From positions 1 to 64,000 of the forward strand of contig VXMH01000023.1 of assembly GCA_009841235.1 (NCBI GenBank): a stretch of DNA of 64,000 bases, read 5' to 3'. Shown here in pieces: positions 33,515 to 42,585 of the stretch (position 1 is the stretch's first letter; every line of letters begins with the position of its first letter). Source of the DNA: Caldilineaceae bacterium SB0661_bin_32 (GTDB lineage: Bacteria; Chloroflexota; Anaerolineae; Caldilineales; Caldilineaceae). The position numbers were made by a program, and so were the translations under genes. A model generated the notes under the pieces. The model saw only the letters and a list, made by a program, of their open reading frames with translations, did not search any database and was not told the origin of the DNA.

Positions 33515-34777
33515 TCAAGTGGAAGGGGGCGGAAAGAGCTTGCGGAGCCTGCTTCCATAGCGTTGCCTGAACTCCGGAAGCAAGAACGAACCCAAGCCCG
33601 TCAGCGCGGCCAGAGCGGCAAGGGCATACATGCTGGCGTTCAGTCCGAAGACATCGCCCAGCATGCCGATAGGCGTTACGAAGAGGGCGCCGATGCCCCA
33701 TACCATGCCCATCATTACGCCTGAGGCCATCGCCATCCGGTCCGGGGCGAGTTCCTGGGCCAATACGGTGGCGACAGGCTGGCTTGCGAACAAGGACATA
33801 CCGGCCACGATCAACATCAGGAGGCTCAGGAGGCCGTCCGTTCGGACAAAGGCAAAGATTGTCAAGGCGGAAATCAGAAGAGATATTGCGATGACCCACG
33901 AGCCGGAGTAACGGTCGGAGAGATGGCCGCCCAGCAGTCCCCCCAGAGCGCCAAACAGCGAGAGCGCCGAAAGGCCAAGTCCTCCGATGAGAAGGGTCAC
34001 GGCTCGACTGTCAACGAGAAAGATGGGCAGAAAGGTCCTGAAGCCGCCCCAGATCGCGGCCCGGAAAGTCATCAACACCGCCAGCAGGAGCAGCGGTCCG
34101 ACGAAGGTCTGGGCTGCGGAAGCCAGCCGACTGCCGTTTTCGTCCTTCGATACGGACGCGGGTGACTCTTTGGGAACGTCCACGCCGATGAAGTAGTAGA
34201 TGGCAGCGGCGGCTATCAGCCCGAACGGTATCATCAGGTAGGTGGAATCCAGACCGAACAGAGTGACGACGCCGACGCTCAGGAGGGGGCCGACGGCAAT
34301 GCCGATGTTGCCGGCGAAGGCGAAGATGGACATGGCGGTGCCGTGCCGCCCGCCCGACGTTGCGCGGACCATCATCGCCGCATGCGGATGGAAGATGGCG
34401 TTGCTGAATCGTCCAAAGACGACGCAGACCATGAGCAGGGTGTAGGTCGGCGCGAGGCCGATGAAGCTCATGCCAAGCGCCGCGCCGATCAGTCCCAAAA
34501 CCATGAACCAGGCGCGGGGGAAGCGGTCCACCAGCCAGCCGATGAAGGGCTGTACGGGCATGAGCATGAAACTGGTGAGGGAGGTGAAGAATCCCACATC
34601 GGTGAGGGACAGCGACATTCTGTCGATCAGCAGGGGCCAGAGGGGAATGAGCGTGGCGTAGTACATATCCCCCACAAGGTGGCCGAAGGAGAGAACGCCG
34701 AGTTTGAATTTATCAAGTTTGACCGCCGGCGCGGCTGACGCCGGCGGCAGCGCACCTACATTGACGTCTGAACTCAA
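33515..34777 (-). CDS. MFS transporter, Fsr (fosmidomycin resistance)-like
   Basis: The 420-residue membrane carrier has about 12 segments. The N-terminal phrase KLGVLSFGHLVGDMYYATL and QPFIGWLVDRFPRAWFM near residue 78 match the Fsr subgroup, as does the GRFSNAIFHPHAAMMV segment near 125. The start is likely TTG at 34777 (no nearby ATG; weak GGGGA site). Fsr-like proteins act as efflux or uptake carriers. It lies among the hydrolase/racemase genes, so it may export a waste product or move a substrate. Confidence in family is good, but cargo is unknown. Confidence 0.85.
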   Translation of the reverse strand: MSSDVNVGALPPASAAPAVKLDKFKLGVLSFGHLVGDMYYATLIPLWPLLIDRMSLSLTDVGFFTSLTSFMLMPVQPFIGWLVDRFPRAWFMVLGLIGAALGMSFIGLAPTYTLLMVCVVFGRFSNAIFHPHAAMMVRATSGGRHGTAMSIFAFAGNIGIAVGPLLSVGVVTLFGLDSTYLMIPFGLIAAAAIYYFIGVDVPKESPASVSKDENGSRLASAAQTFVGPLLLLAVLMTFRAAIWGGFRTFLPIFLVDSRAVTLLIGGLGLSALSLFGALGGLLGGHLSDRYSGSWVIAISLLISALTIFAFVRTDGLLSLLMLIVAGMSLFASQPVATVLAQELAPDRMAMASGVMMGMVWGIGALFVTPIGMLGDVFGLNASMYALAALAALTGLGSFLLPEFRQRYGSRLRKLFPPPST

Positions 34778-34860
34778 TTTTCGCTATCCCCAATTGCGCA
34801 GGTCGGCCCTAAGATAGCAGCCAACAGACCAGATTCCGGCACAGTTCTATCCAGGCAGCG

Positions 34861-35862
34861 TCAACGTTCTCGGAAGGTGAAAGCGATCTGTGTGCCTTCG
34901 GGCACGACCTGCGTGTAACCGACTCCGCCGGTGAAGGACCAGCAGTAGCCGTCGTAGGGCATTTTGACTTCCTCGATGAGATCGCCCCAGACGTCCATCA
35001 TGTCTACGGCTGTGTCGCCCTCGCGCAGGAAGGTGCCTGGCGGGTGTTTGATCCACATCAGGCCGCCTTTGTGCGAGGTGAGGCGGTCGGCCATGTAGAA
35101 GTCGCCCTGCATTGGCGTCGTCGCCTGGGGAACGATGTCGCCCTCAAGCATGCCGATGGCCTTCATGGTGTTGGTGATCCCGATCTGGCCAGAGTTCGTG
35201 TTGTCCTCCCAGAGGAAGAAGTCGGCGATCAGCTCGGGCGTCATGGAAGGGATGCCATGGGCCAGCGAACTGCCGACGACTCCGGTTGCGGAGCGGCCGG
35301 GCGAATCGATGACTGTGAAACCCCAGGCCTCTGCCATCTTTTCCATCTCGGCCAGTACCTTTTCGTCGGGACAGGCGTCGCGGCGAATCAGGGTGAAGGG
35401 GATGGCATCGGGCGGATTGGAGTGAACGTCGATGGAGTGGGTGGCTACTTTGAGGGCTTCGCCGATCACGCCGGCCAAGCGCAGGGTGACTGTACCGCCG
35501 GAATCGGCCGGCCACATGGGAGCGGAGGACATGTTGATGCCGTCGCCCGTGGGCGCGATAACGGGAGAGAAGTAGGAGCCGACCTGGAAGGCGAAGGGGT
35601 TGCCGACGGTGATGGCAACGAGCCGTCCTTTCAGCTGTTGGGGGTCGGTCGCCCGCACTGTTTTGAGGAGGGCGCCGGTGCCGTTGATTTCGGTGCCGTG
35701 AATGGAGGCGGTAACGACCAGCGTGGGGCCGTCTTCGACGCCGTTGACGATGACAACCGGCACACCAACTTTGTTGCCGTCGGCGAGTGTGACGTGGCCG
35801 AGGTGGCCCTTCACGACTTCACCCGGCGCGGCGCTCAGGCCGGCGAGTTCAAAGTTTGCCAT
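34861..35862 (-). CDS. Succinylglutamate desuccinylase/aspartoacylase-family hydrolase
   Basis: The 333-residue zinc hydrolase belongs to the AstE/ASPA/M14-like family. It has ASIHGTEINGTGALL near residue 57, the H-x-x-E pair HGTE that binds zinc, and the second His in HSIDVHSNPPDA near 150. SFTGGVGYTQVVPEGTQIA lies near the end. Members cleave N-acyl amino acids or related amides. I chose the ATG at 35862, with AAGGAG 9 nt upstream, over one 66 nt earlier. It sits between the MATE-like gene and the Fsr-like gene. It fits deacylation of an imported acyl amino acid-like compound. Confidence 0.85.
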   Translation of the reverse strand: MANFELAGLSAAPGEVVKGHLGHVTLADGNKVGVPVVIVNGVEDGPTLVVTASIHGTEINGTGALLKTVRATDPQQLKGRLVAITVGNPFAFQVGSYFSPVIAPTGDGINMSSAPMWPADSGGTVTLRLAGVIGEALKVATHSIDVHSNPPDAIPFTLIRRDACPDEKVLAEMEKMAEAWGFTVIDSPGRSATGVVGSSLAHGIPSMTPELIADFFLWEDNTNSGQIGITNTMKAIGMLEGDIVPQATTPMQGDFYMADRLTSHKGGLMWIKHPPGTFLREGDTAVDMMDVWGDLIEEVKMPYDGYCWSFTGGVGYTQVVPEGTQIAFTFRER

Positions 35863-35980
35863 TTCAGAAGCTCCTTTGTGTTCATTCGCGAGTGGAGAAT
35901 CGTTGAAAGTAACCGGTTCGGCCCGCATGCCTGTATTGCCGGGCGTATATGCGTGCGACGAGCCGTGCCGATTCGGGTCG

Positions 35981-37324
35981 CTAGTGTGCTCTGGTTGGCT
36001 GCAGGTCGGACAAGGTGTCAGGCGGCCGGCTGGCCGCGTTCAAGACGACGACCTCCACAGCATAAGCGAGAATAACCGAGGCGGTCCCGACAACGACCCC
36101 GGAAGCGAGACCGACCGACACGCCGATAGTCAGCGCCAGGAGCATACTGACCAGGTTGACAGCCATACCAAACTGAATACTGCGCGTGTTGTGCCGCTTG
36201 ATGAGCCGGCCCCGATACAGGTTTTGCCATGCCATCAGGAAGGTAATCGGTACCATGAACTGGGCGCCGAGCACGGCCAGCGGCCTAATTTCCGCCGGCA
36301 CGCCCAAGAGAACGGTAAAGTAGAAGCGGTCCAAAGGCGTGAAAACGAGTACTGCCATCACGAGGCTCAAAATTGCTCCCGAGATCACGACGAAGCGCCG
36401 CAAGGCCTTATAAGAGCCCTCGTCCTTGAGGAGAGCGATTACGACCTCGTGAGAGGCGCGCATGGGGCTGGAGAAGAACATTCCCAGGCCAAAGGCGACA
36501 GGAAAGGCGGCAAGAGATGCGGCGGGCATGGCAGAGCGGGCTATGCCGGCGACGACAAGGGGACGGGAGATGACGCGCATGACGTCGGTTGCTGCCAGGG
36601 GCAGGTAAAAGCGCCACATACCGGCGTATGTCATGTCGGGCTGACTTTGATCGGGAGTTTCTGCTCTTCCAAAGATGTGGGTACGCACGATTGGCCGGGC
36701 CCACCAGGCGATTACGATGGCCTCGATGATCACGCTCAGGACCATTGCCAAGCCGCCGAGCGCGGCGCCGGGCAGGCCGCCCAACCAGACGCCGGCGGCC
36801 ATGGTAGCGGTCAATGTGGCGAGCCGGAACAGCGTTCCCCAGGTGATATGGCGGGTGTAGCCATGTCTGATCAGGACGCCCTGCAGGAAGCGGCGCAGAC
36901 CGATGGCGGCGGGCCAGAGGAGGAGAAGCTGCATGGCGGGACGGGCGGCAGCCGCCACATCCTCGGTCAGGCCAAGGAGCGTGCGGGTCATAACGTGGTA
37001 GGCCGGTGTAAAGAAAAGCAGGGCGCTGGCTACGGTCATCAGGATCGACAGATGCAGCATGAAGCGCCAGACCAGCTGGTACATGGCGCGGTTGGAAACA
37101 AGGGCCACCCCGGTGCCCAACATGTAGATGATGGGGCTTTCCATAAGGATGGCGATCGGTTGTGCCACTCCGAAAGCGGCCAGTTCCAGCTCCGGCTGCG
37201 GCAGACGGGTGATTCCGGCACTTACAACTGGGTCTGCGATGCTCATCATCAGCCAGCTGAGCGCCAGCGGATACCAGAAGTCGAAGATATACCGCTGGCT
37301 CAGTTTTGTGGGAACCACGGGCAC
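35981..37324 (-). CDS. MATE-like multidrug/oligosaccharide flippase-superfamily protein
   Basis: The 447-residue protein has about 12 hydrophobic segments and no soluble domain. The spacing, the first segment FDFWYPLALSWLMMS, the paired long loops and AMPAASLAAFPVAFGLGMFFSSP near residue 260 fit the MOP superfamily (MATE exporters, Ank-like). The start is GTG at 37324; no ATG fits. Export of a toxin or intermediate is the expected role. It follows the transporter operon after a 236-nt gap that holds strong inverted repeats, so it may belong to a separate transcript. Assignment is by layout more than by signature. Confidence 0.6.
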   Translation of the reverse strand: MPVVPTKLSQRYIFDFWYPLALSWLMMSIADPVVSAGITRLPQPELELAAFGVAQPIAILMESPIIYMLGTGVALVSNRAMYQLVWRFMLHLSILMTVASALLFFTPAYHVMTRTLLGLTEDVAAAARPAMQLLLLWPAAIGLRRFLQGVLIRHGYTRHITWGTLFRLATLTATMAAGVWLGGLPGAALGGLAMVLSVIIEAIVIAWWARPIVRTHIFGRAETPDQSQPDMTYAGMWRFYLPLAATDVMRVISRPLVVAGIARSAMPAASLAAFPVAFGLGMFFSSPMRASHEVVIALLKDEGSYKALRRFVVISGAILSLVMAVLVFTPLDRFYFTVLLGVPAEIRPLAVLGAQFMVPITFLMAWQNLYRGRLIKRHNTRSIQFGMAVNLVSMLLALTIGVSVGLASGVVVGTASVILAYAVEVVVLNAASRPPDTLSDLQPTRAH

Positions 37325-37363
37325 GGCGGCCTTGTGACGTTCATCACGTTGAACTCTGAACAG

Positions 37364-37434
37364 GACAGTGCCGGGGACGTCGGCAACTTCGTCGCAGGAC
37401 GGCGAGTCTTGTACAAAAGGTCCCCGGCACTGTC
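37364..37434. repeat. 15-bp perfect inverted repeat (REP-like)
   Basis: GACAGTGCCGGGGAC (37364-37378) and its exact complement (37420-37434) flank 41 nt. An additional 10-bp inverted repeat, CCTGCATCCT (37452-37461) with its complement at 37508-37517, lies closer to the SBP stop at 37561. The pair falls in the gap between SBP and MATE-like genes and may act as an mRNA-end structure or REP element. Confidence 0.7.
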
Positions 37435-37560
37435 GATATATTCGTTTCGTCCTGCATCCTCAGTTCATGGCGGTCGTTCGAGACCACAACTTATCTGTCT
37501 TCCCGACAGGATGCAGGTCAAACCAGGCGGCGCACGACGGCTGCCTGCCTGGTCCGAAGG

Positions 37561-39291
37561 CTACTGGGAACTGTCGCGATAGAGGTGCCAGTAGCGCGTG
37601 CGGGTATCGGGGAAGGCGACATAGCCGGCGATATCAGAGCCAATGGCCAGAGTGAAGTAACGGGCGCCAATCCAGATCCAGGAAGCATTGTCGATGTGCA
37701 GGCGCTGCGCTTCACTGTACAGTTCGAAACGCGCATCTTCATCTACAGTCGTGCCGGCTTCCCTGATCAGCTCGTCAGCCTCTTCCAGGCAGACGCCGCT
37801 GTAGCGATTGCCGTAGGAGGCGCAACCCAACAGGATGTCCATGAAGTAACCGGGCTCGGCCGTCCAGGGGAAGAGAGTGTCGAGAGCCGAGGTGTGCGTT
37901 CCCTGATTCTTGCCTTCCTGATAGGCCGCGCGCGGCATGGGATTGATATTGACGGTGATGCCAGCTTCTGACAGGGCGCTCTGAATGATCTTGGCCATGC
38001 TCGCCTGTTCGGGCGTACCAAGGTCGATATTCAGGTCGAATTCCAGGCCGTCGGCATAGCCGGCCTCGGCCAGAAGTTCCTTGGCCTTGGCAATGGCCTC
38101 TTCTTTGGGAAGATCGTAGGGCCAGTAGCTGTGGTCATAGCCGTGCACCATGGAGGGAACCGGTCCGAAACTTCGCTCAGCGCTGCCATACCAGACGTTA
38201 TCGATGATGTCGTCATAGGGAATCAGGTAGGACACGGCCTGACGCACACGCTTGTCGTTGAAGGGTTCCGTGTTGTGGTTGATCGGCATAACGATCATGT
38301 CGCCGATACGCACCTGCTTTGTGCTGACATTGGCATCGCTGCGAAGATCGTTAATCTCCTTGGCCGACAGGTCCTGGGCCATGTCCACTTCGCCGGCCTT
38401 CAGCAAGAGCACGCGGTCGGCCGATTCGGGCACGACGGTAAAGATAATGCGGTTAAAGAACGGCTCCTTACCTTGCCAGTTGGGGTTGGTGCGGAACTCC
38501 ATCGACTCGTTGGGGATGCGTTCGTGGATGTAGTAGGGGCCGCTGCTCGGCATGTTGGTCTTGGCGAACTCCTGGCCCCACTTGTCGCCGTCGGCTGCGC
38601 CGGCATCCATGTAGGCCTGGCTGTCGATGAGGTAGCCGAACTGGCAGCAACTCATGAAGGGCCGCAGAATGGGCGTCCAGTCTGATGCGTTGAAGCGGAA
38701 GGTGTAGTCGTCGATCACCTCAAAGCCTTTGAGCGGCTCCTCTTTTGTAGCCAGACGCACCAGGCGGTCGAGGGAAGGCGGGACGCGCATGTTGCCGCGC
38801 CGGTCCTTATAGTAGAGGTAGTCATTGGCGGTGATCTCGTTGCCGGAAGGATAGTGTTTCATGCCCTGCGGCAGTTTGAAGGTCCATTGTGTGCCATCCA
38901 TCGAGATCACCATCGAATCGGCCAGCATCGGCTCGAAATTGAGGGCGTCGCCGACCATGCTACCGTCCTCAAGCTCGATGATGGCCGGTTGCGCCCAGCT
39001 GCCGAGGACATTGACCTGCGTCTCGGTCATGCGCGGGAAGGCGCCGGAGGCGTCCCAGTCGAGCGTAGAGAGATCCTGGCTGACGGCGACGATGAGCGTT
39101 CGATCTTCTTCGGAAGCGGAAGCGAGGGCGGCCTCGCGGCCTGTCATCCCGGATGTATCCGCGACGGCCTCGCCGGTGTCGGCCGGGGCTTCGGGGCCAA
39201 CAGCGGGGGCACAGGCAGCCAGCAGCGCCACGACAAGAAGGCTGACAACAGTCACCATCAAGACACGGTGCGACATCGTTTTGCTCAGCAT
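37561..39291 (-). CDS. ABC transporter solute-binding lipoprotein, family 5 (operon 3)
   Basis: The 576-residue binding protein begins at the ATG at 39291, which has AAGGAG 9 nt upstream and gives a proper signal (VTVVSLLVVALLAAC, lipobox L-A-A-C). A longer frame upstream has no signal and no site. Family-5 phrases include QWTFKLPQGMKHYPSGNEI near residue 120 (the equivalent of FxLRxGVKWxDG) and FDLNIDLGTPEQASMAKIIQ near 430. It is the last gene of the transporter operon headed by the NicX-like genes, unlike operons 1 and 2 where the SBP comes first. Ligand should be something the NicX-like enzymes process. Confidence 0.92.
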   Translation of the reverse strand: MLSKTMSHRVLMVTVVSLLVVALLAACAPAVGPEAPADTGEAVADTSGMTGREAALASASEEDRTLIVAVSQDLSTLDWDASGAFPRMTETQVNVLGSWAQPAIIELEDGSMVGDALNFEPMLADSMVISMDGTQWTFKLPQGMKHYPSGNEITANDYLYYKDRRGNMRVPPSLDRLVRLATKEEPLKGFEVIDDYTFRFNASDWTPILRPFMSCCQFGYLIDSQAYMDAGAADGDKWGQEFAKTNMPSSGPYYIHERIPNESMEFRTNPNWQGKEPFFNRIIFTVVPESADRVLLLKAGEVDMAQDLSAKEINDLRSDANVSTKQVRIGDMIVMPINHNTEPFNDKRVRQAVSYLIPYDDIIDNVWYGSAERSFGPVPSMVHGYDHSYWPYDLPKEEAIAKAKELLAEAGYADGLEFDLNIDLGTPEQASMAKIIQSALSEAGITVNINPMPRAAYQEGKNQGTHTSALDTLFPWTAEPGYFMDILLGCASYGNRYSGVCLEEADELIREAGTTVDEDARFELYSEAQRLHIDNASWIWIGARYFTLAIGSDIAGYVAFPDTRTRYWHLYRDSSQ

Positions 39292-39469
39292 GTCTGCAAA
39301 CTCCTTTCGGCAAGAGTGCTTCAGGAAGCGCCAGCTCGCTATCCACTTTGTCTGTCGGATTGTTTGGTAAAGTCCTGACAGCTGGATCAGGACGCTGTTA
39401 TCGGGCGGCGGTCGGTCTTTTCCGCCAGGTGAAACAGGATGGCTTTCCCGGCCATACACGATCATGCGC

Positions 39470-40501
39470 CTAGGCAAGCTGTGACAGGGCGGCGGGGGTG
39501 TTGCCTCCGCCAAGACGGACATTCTCATCGACGAGGATACAGGCGGCTTTGTGCGACTCGCCGACCTGCAGAAGCGGAGGCCCCGGTTCCAGGCAGGCGT
39601 CTCGCCGGTATGGGCAGCGGGAATAGAGCCGGCAGCCGGGGGGCAGGTCGATTGGGCTGGGCACCTCCCCAGGCAGTTTGAGCCGCTCCTTGCCGCGCTG
39701 CGCCGGGTCGGGAATCGGAACTGCCGATAGCAGGGCCTGGGTGTAGGGATGGGCTGGTGAGCCAAATATGTCCTCTGTACTCCCAATTTCGACGATGCGT
39801 CCCAGGTACATGACGGCGACCTGGTTGCAGGTATGTTTGATGACACTAAGGTCGTGGGAGATGAAGAGATAGGTCAGGCCCATCTCTTCCTGCAACTGTG
39901 TGAGCAGGCGCAGAATCTGGCCGCGAACAGATACATCGAGCGCGGAGGTCGGTTCGTCGAGAACGATGAAGTCGGGATGGGTGGCTATGGCGCGGGCGAC
40001 GCCGATCCGCTGCTGCTGGCCCCCGCTGAACTGGTGTGGATAGCGGGTGAGGTGGTCGGGCTGCAGGCCGACCTGGGAAAGCAGCTGGCGGACGCGCTGG
40101 TCCTTCTCGTGCGCGTTCAGATTGGTATGCAGATCGAGCGGCTCGCGCAGGATGGCGCCGATGGTCATGCGGGGCGTCAGCGATCCGCCGGGGTCCTGAA
40201 AGACCATCTGCATGCGGCCGCGCATCTGAGCGACCTGCTCGGATTTGAGGTCGGTGAGATTGTGTTCTCCCATTCGGATTTCGCCGGAGGTCGGTTCGAT
40301 CAAGCGCAGGAGGCAGCGTCCGGCGGTCGTCTTGCCGCAGCCGCTTTCGCCTACCAATCCCATGGTGGCGCCTTTGGGGATGTCGAACGAAATATCGTCA
40401 ACGGCGCGCAGGCGGACATGGGAAAACATGCCGATGCGAATCGGAAAATCTTTGCGCAGGTTTCGGATCTGTACGAAGGCTTCGCCGTTTGCTTTCGTCA
40501 T
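39470..40501 (-). CDS. ABC transporter ATP-binding protein, DppF/OppF type
   Basis: The 343-residue ATPase carries Walker [10 protein letters not shown] near residue 56, [15 protein letters not shown] near 160, Walker [15 protein letters not shown] near 185 and the switch His in [11 protein letters not shown] near 218. The C-terminal oligopeptide-type extension has [19 protein letters not shown] near 305, the cysteine-rich element that can bind an Fe-S cluster in some members. It pairs with the DppD gene upstream, leaving 64 nt between them. It may also serve the ATPase-less operons 1 and 2. Confidence 0.92.
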   Translation of the reverse strand: MTKANGEAFVQIRNLRKDFPIRIGMFSHVRLRAVDDISFDIPKGATMGLVGESGCGKTTAGRCLLRLIEPTSGEIRMGEHNLTDLKSEQVAQMRGRMQMVFQDPGGSLTPRMTIGAILREPLDLHTNLNAHEKDQRVRQLLSQVGLQPDHLTRYPHQFSGGQQQRIGVARAIATHPDFIVLDEPTSALDVSVRGQILRLLTQLQEEMGLTYLFISHDLSVIKHTCNQVAVMYLGRIVEIGSTEDIFGSPAHPYTQALLSAVPIPDPAQRGKERLKLPGEVPSPIDLPPGCRLYSRCPYRRDACLEPGPPLLQVGESHKAACILVDENVRLGGGNTPAALSQLA

Positions 40502-40565
40502 AACGGGTCTTTGGGTCAGGGACTTCTATTCAAGCGAGCTACGGCATCAAACCAGTGATGCCGGA

Positions 40566-41594
40566 TCAAGCCGTCTCCAACGTCCAAGCTTCTTCGAGCA
40601 TTTCGCGTTCAATTCGTCCTGAAACGATGTGGCAGCGCGTTGTATGGTCTCGCCCGGCTTCGACCATCTGCGGCTCTTCCTGCTGACAGAGCTCTTCGGC
40701 AAAGGGGCAGCGCGGATGGAATGTGCATCCACTGGGCAGATGAACGGCATCCGGCACGGTGCCCGGAATCGTGGAAATCGGCTTATCGATGTCGACGCGC
40801 AGGGTGGAAGCGATAAGCCCCTGGGTGTAGGGATGGCGCGGATTCGAGAAAATCTCAGCTACGGGTCCCTGTTCGACGACGCGCCCGGCGTACATGACGA
40901 TCACACGTTCGCACAGTTCGGCGACGACGCCGAGGTCGTGGGTGATGAACAGGCAGGCGGATCCGGCCGATTTCACGCGCAGGCGGATGAGATCGAGGAC
41001 CTGGGCCTGCACGGTCACGTCCAGGCCGGTGGTCGGTTCGTCTGCGATCAGGAGGAGCGGGTTGGCGCTGAGCGCCATGGCAACCATGACACGTTGGCAC
41101 ATGCCGCCGGAAAGCTCATGGGGGTAGGCGCTGGCGCGGCGGTCGGGGTCAGCGATTTCGACGGCCCTCATCATTTCAACCGCCTGGTTTTCGGCAACGC
41201 TGCGGGAGCAGCCTTCGCGCAGCTGGATGACGCGGCTGATCTGGTCGCCGACAGTGAAGAGGGGGTTCAGGGCGGCGCGCGGTTCCTGGAAGATCATGGA
41301 GATTTTGCGGCCGCGTACGGTCTGCATTTCTGCTTCGCTGCAGGACATCAGGTCCTGCCCATCCAGCCAGACTTCGCCTTCGACGATTCTGCCGGGCGCC
41401 TTTACGAGGCGGATGATGGACTGTGCGGTCACGGATTTTCCGGAGCCGCTCTCGCCGACCAGCCCGGTTATTTCGCCGCGATTGAGCTTATAGGACACGC
41501 TGTTGACCGCCTTGACCACGCCTTCATAGGTGTAGAAGTAGGTGTGCAGCCCTCTGACTTCGAGAAGGGTGTCCGAATTCCGAACTTCAATCAT
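40566..41594 (-). CDS. ABC transporter ATP-binding protein, DppD/OppD type
   Basis: The 342-residue ATPase carries Walker [11 protein letters not shown] near residue 47, [16 protein letters not shown] near 160, Walker [15 protein letters not shown] near 183 and the switch His in [11 protein letters not shown] near 215. The oligo_HPY C-terminal element is [19 protein letters not shown] near 295. It forms the heterodimeric engine with DppF. It starts 3 nt after the DppC stop, so the genes are tightly coupled. Confidence 0.93.
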   Translation of the reverse strand: MIEVRNSDTLLEVRGLHTYFYTYEGVVKAVNSVSYKLNRGEITGLVGESGSGKSVTAQSIIRLVKAPGRIVEGEVWLDGQDLMSCSEAEMQTVRGRKISMIFQEPRAALNPLFTVGDQISRVIQLREGCSRSVAENQAVEMMRAVEIADPDRRASAYPHELSGGMCQRVMVAMALSANPLLLIADEPTTGLDVTVQAQVLDLIRLRVKSAGSACLFITHDLGVVAELCERVIVMYAGRVVEQGPVAEIFSNPRHPYTQGLIASTLRVDIDKPISTIPGTVPDAVHLPSGCTFHPRCPFAEELCQQEEPQMVEAGRDHTTRCHIVSGRIEREMLEEAWTLETA

Positions 41595-41597
41595 CGC

Positions 41598-42491
41598 TTA
41601 CATTTCCATGCGCTTGGGATCGAAGATGTCCCTCAGTCCTTCAGATAACAGGTTGAAGCCGAGAACGGCGAGCATGGCGGTCAGACCCGGGAAGAAGGAG
41701 ATCCACCACTCGCCGCTGACGATACCGCCGACGCCGTCATTGATCATCGAGCCCCACTCAGGCGTCGGAATGGGCACGCCCAGGCCGATGAAACTGAGGC
41801 TGGCGGCGACCAGGATTGCCCAGCCGGCATTGAGGGGGGCCTGGGCAAGAACGGGGTCGAGACAGTTGGGAATGAGATGTCGAAATATGAGCCGGTGGGA
41901 TGGGTTGCCGACCGACCGCGCGGCCTCGGCATAGAAGCTTTCCTTCTTGCTCTTCATTTCGGCGCGGACGACGCGGAGGTAGGAGGGGAAGTTGATGAAC
42001 GCGATGACGGCGATGACGAGCCAGATGCTTCTGCCCAGCGCGGCGACGACTGCCATGGCCAGTATGAGGGGCGGAAAGGCCTGGAAAGCGTCGAGGATGC
42101 GCATCAGGATATCATCGAAACGGCCGCTGAAGTAGCCGGTCAGCCCGCCGAGAGGGACGCCTATCGCGATGGCCATGAGCACTGAGGCGATGGCGATGAA
42201 GAAGTCGACGCGCGTTGCATAGATGACGCGGGAGTAGATATCCCATCCCACCTCGTCCGTACCGAAGAAGTGCCTGGCGCTGGGCGGCTCGAACTGTTCG
42301 TCCAGGTTGGTGATGACCGGGTCGTGTGTCGCCAGAAGCGGCGCGAATATGGCGATCAGGACGAAGAAGAGGATTATGGCGATGCCCACCATCGTCGACC
42401 AGTTGCGGCGCAGCTGGTAGAGGAATCGCTGCAGGCCCGGAGGCAGTTCCGTATCCAACCCCAGTTGCAAGGGTGTTCCCTGTGCACTCAT
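41598..42491 (-). CDS. ABC transporter permease, DppC/OppC type (operon 3)
   Basis: The 297-residue permease has the DppC layout with PPSARHFFGTDEVGWDIYSRV near residue 70 and the EAA-loop phrase AEAARSVGNPSHRLIFRHL near 190, ending LSEGLRDIFDPKRMEM. The first segment is preceded by RRNWSTMVGIAIILFFVLIA. It lies 3 nt before the DppD gene and 94 nt after DppB. It completes a full B-C-D-F-SBP importer in this operon. Confidence 0.92.
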   Translation of the reverse strand: MSAQGTPLQLGLDTELPPGLQRFLYQLRRNWSTMVGIAIILFFVLIAIFAPLLATHDPVITNLDEQFEPPSARHFFGTDEVGWDIYSRVIYATRVDFFIAIASVLMAIAIGVPLGGLTGYFSGRFDDILMRILDAFQAFPPLILAMAVVAALGRSIWLVIAVIAFINFPSYLRVVRAEMKSKKESFYAEAARSVGNPSHRLIFRHLIPNCLDPVLAQAPLNAGWAILVAASLSFIGLGVPIPTPEWGSMINDGVGGIVSGEWWISFFPGLTAMLAVLGFNLLSEGLRDIFDPKRMEM

Positions 42492-42585
42492 TTCTCAATC
42501 CCCGGTGTACCTATTCAAACTCGCAAACGCGAACAACTGCGGACTTTCGGAAAGCAGCCAGCAATCTGCAGGGACGGCAGAGAGG

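Noticed and set aside
35702-37582. 626-codon plus-strand frame
   Set aside because: It lies antisense to the AstE-like and MATE-like genes, whose minus-strand frames have clear family signatures; the plus frame is repetitive in His, Gly and Asp without domains.
39292-39846. Long N-terminal extension of the operon 3 SBP
   Set aside because: The extension covers the DppF gene's end and has no signal peptide; the ATG at 39291 gives a proper lipobox and ribosome site.
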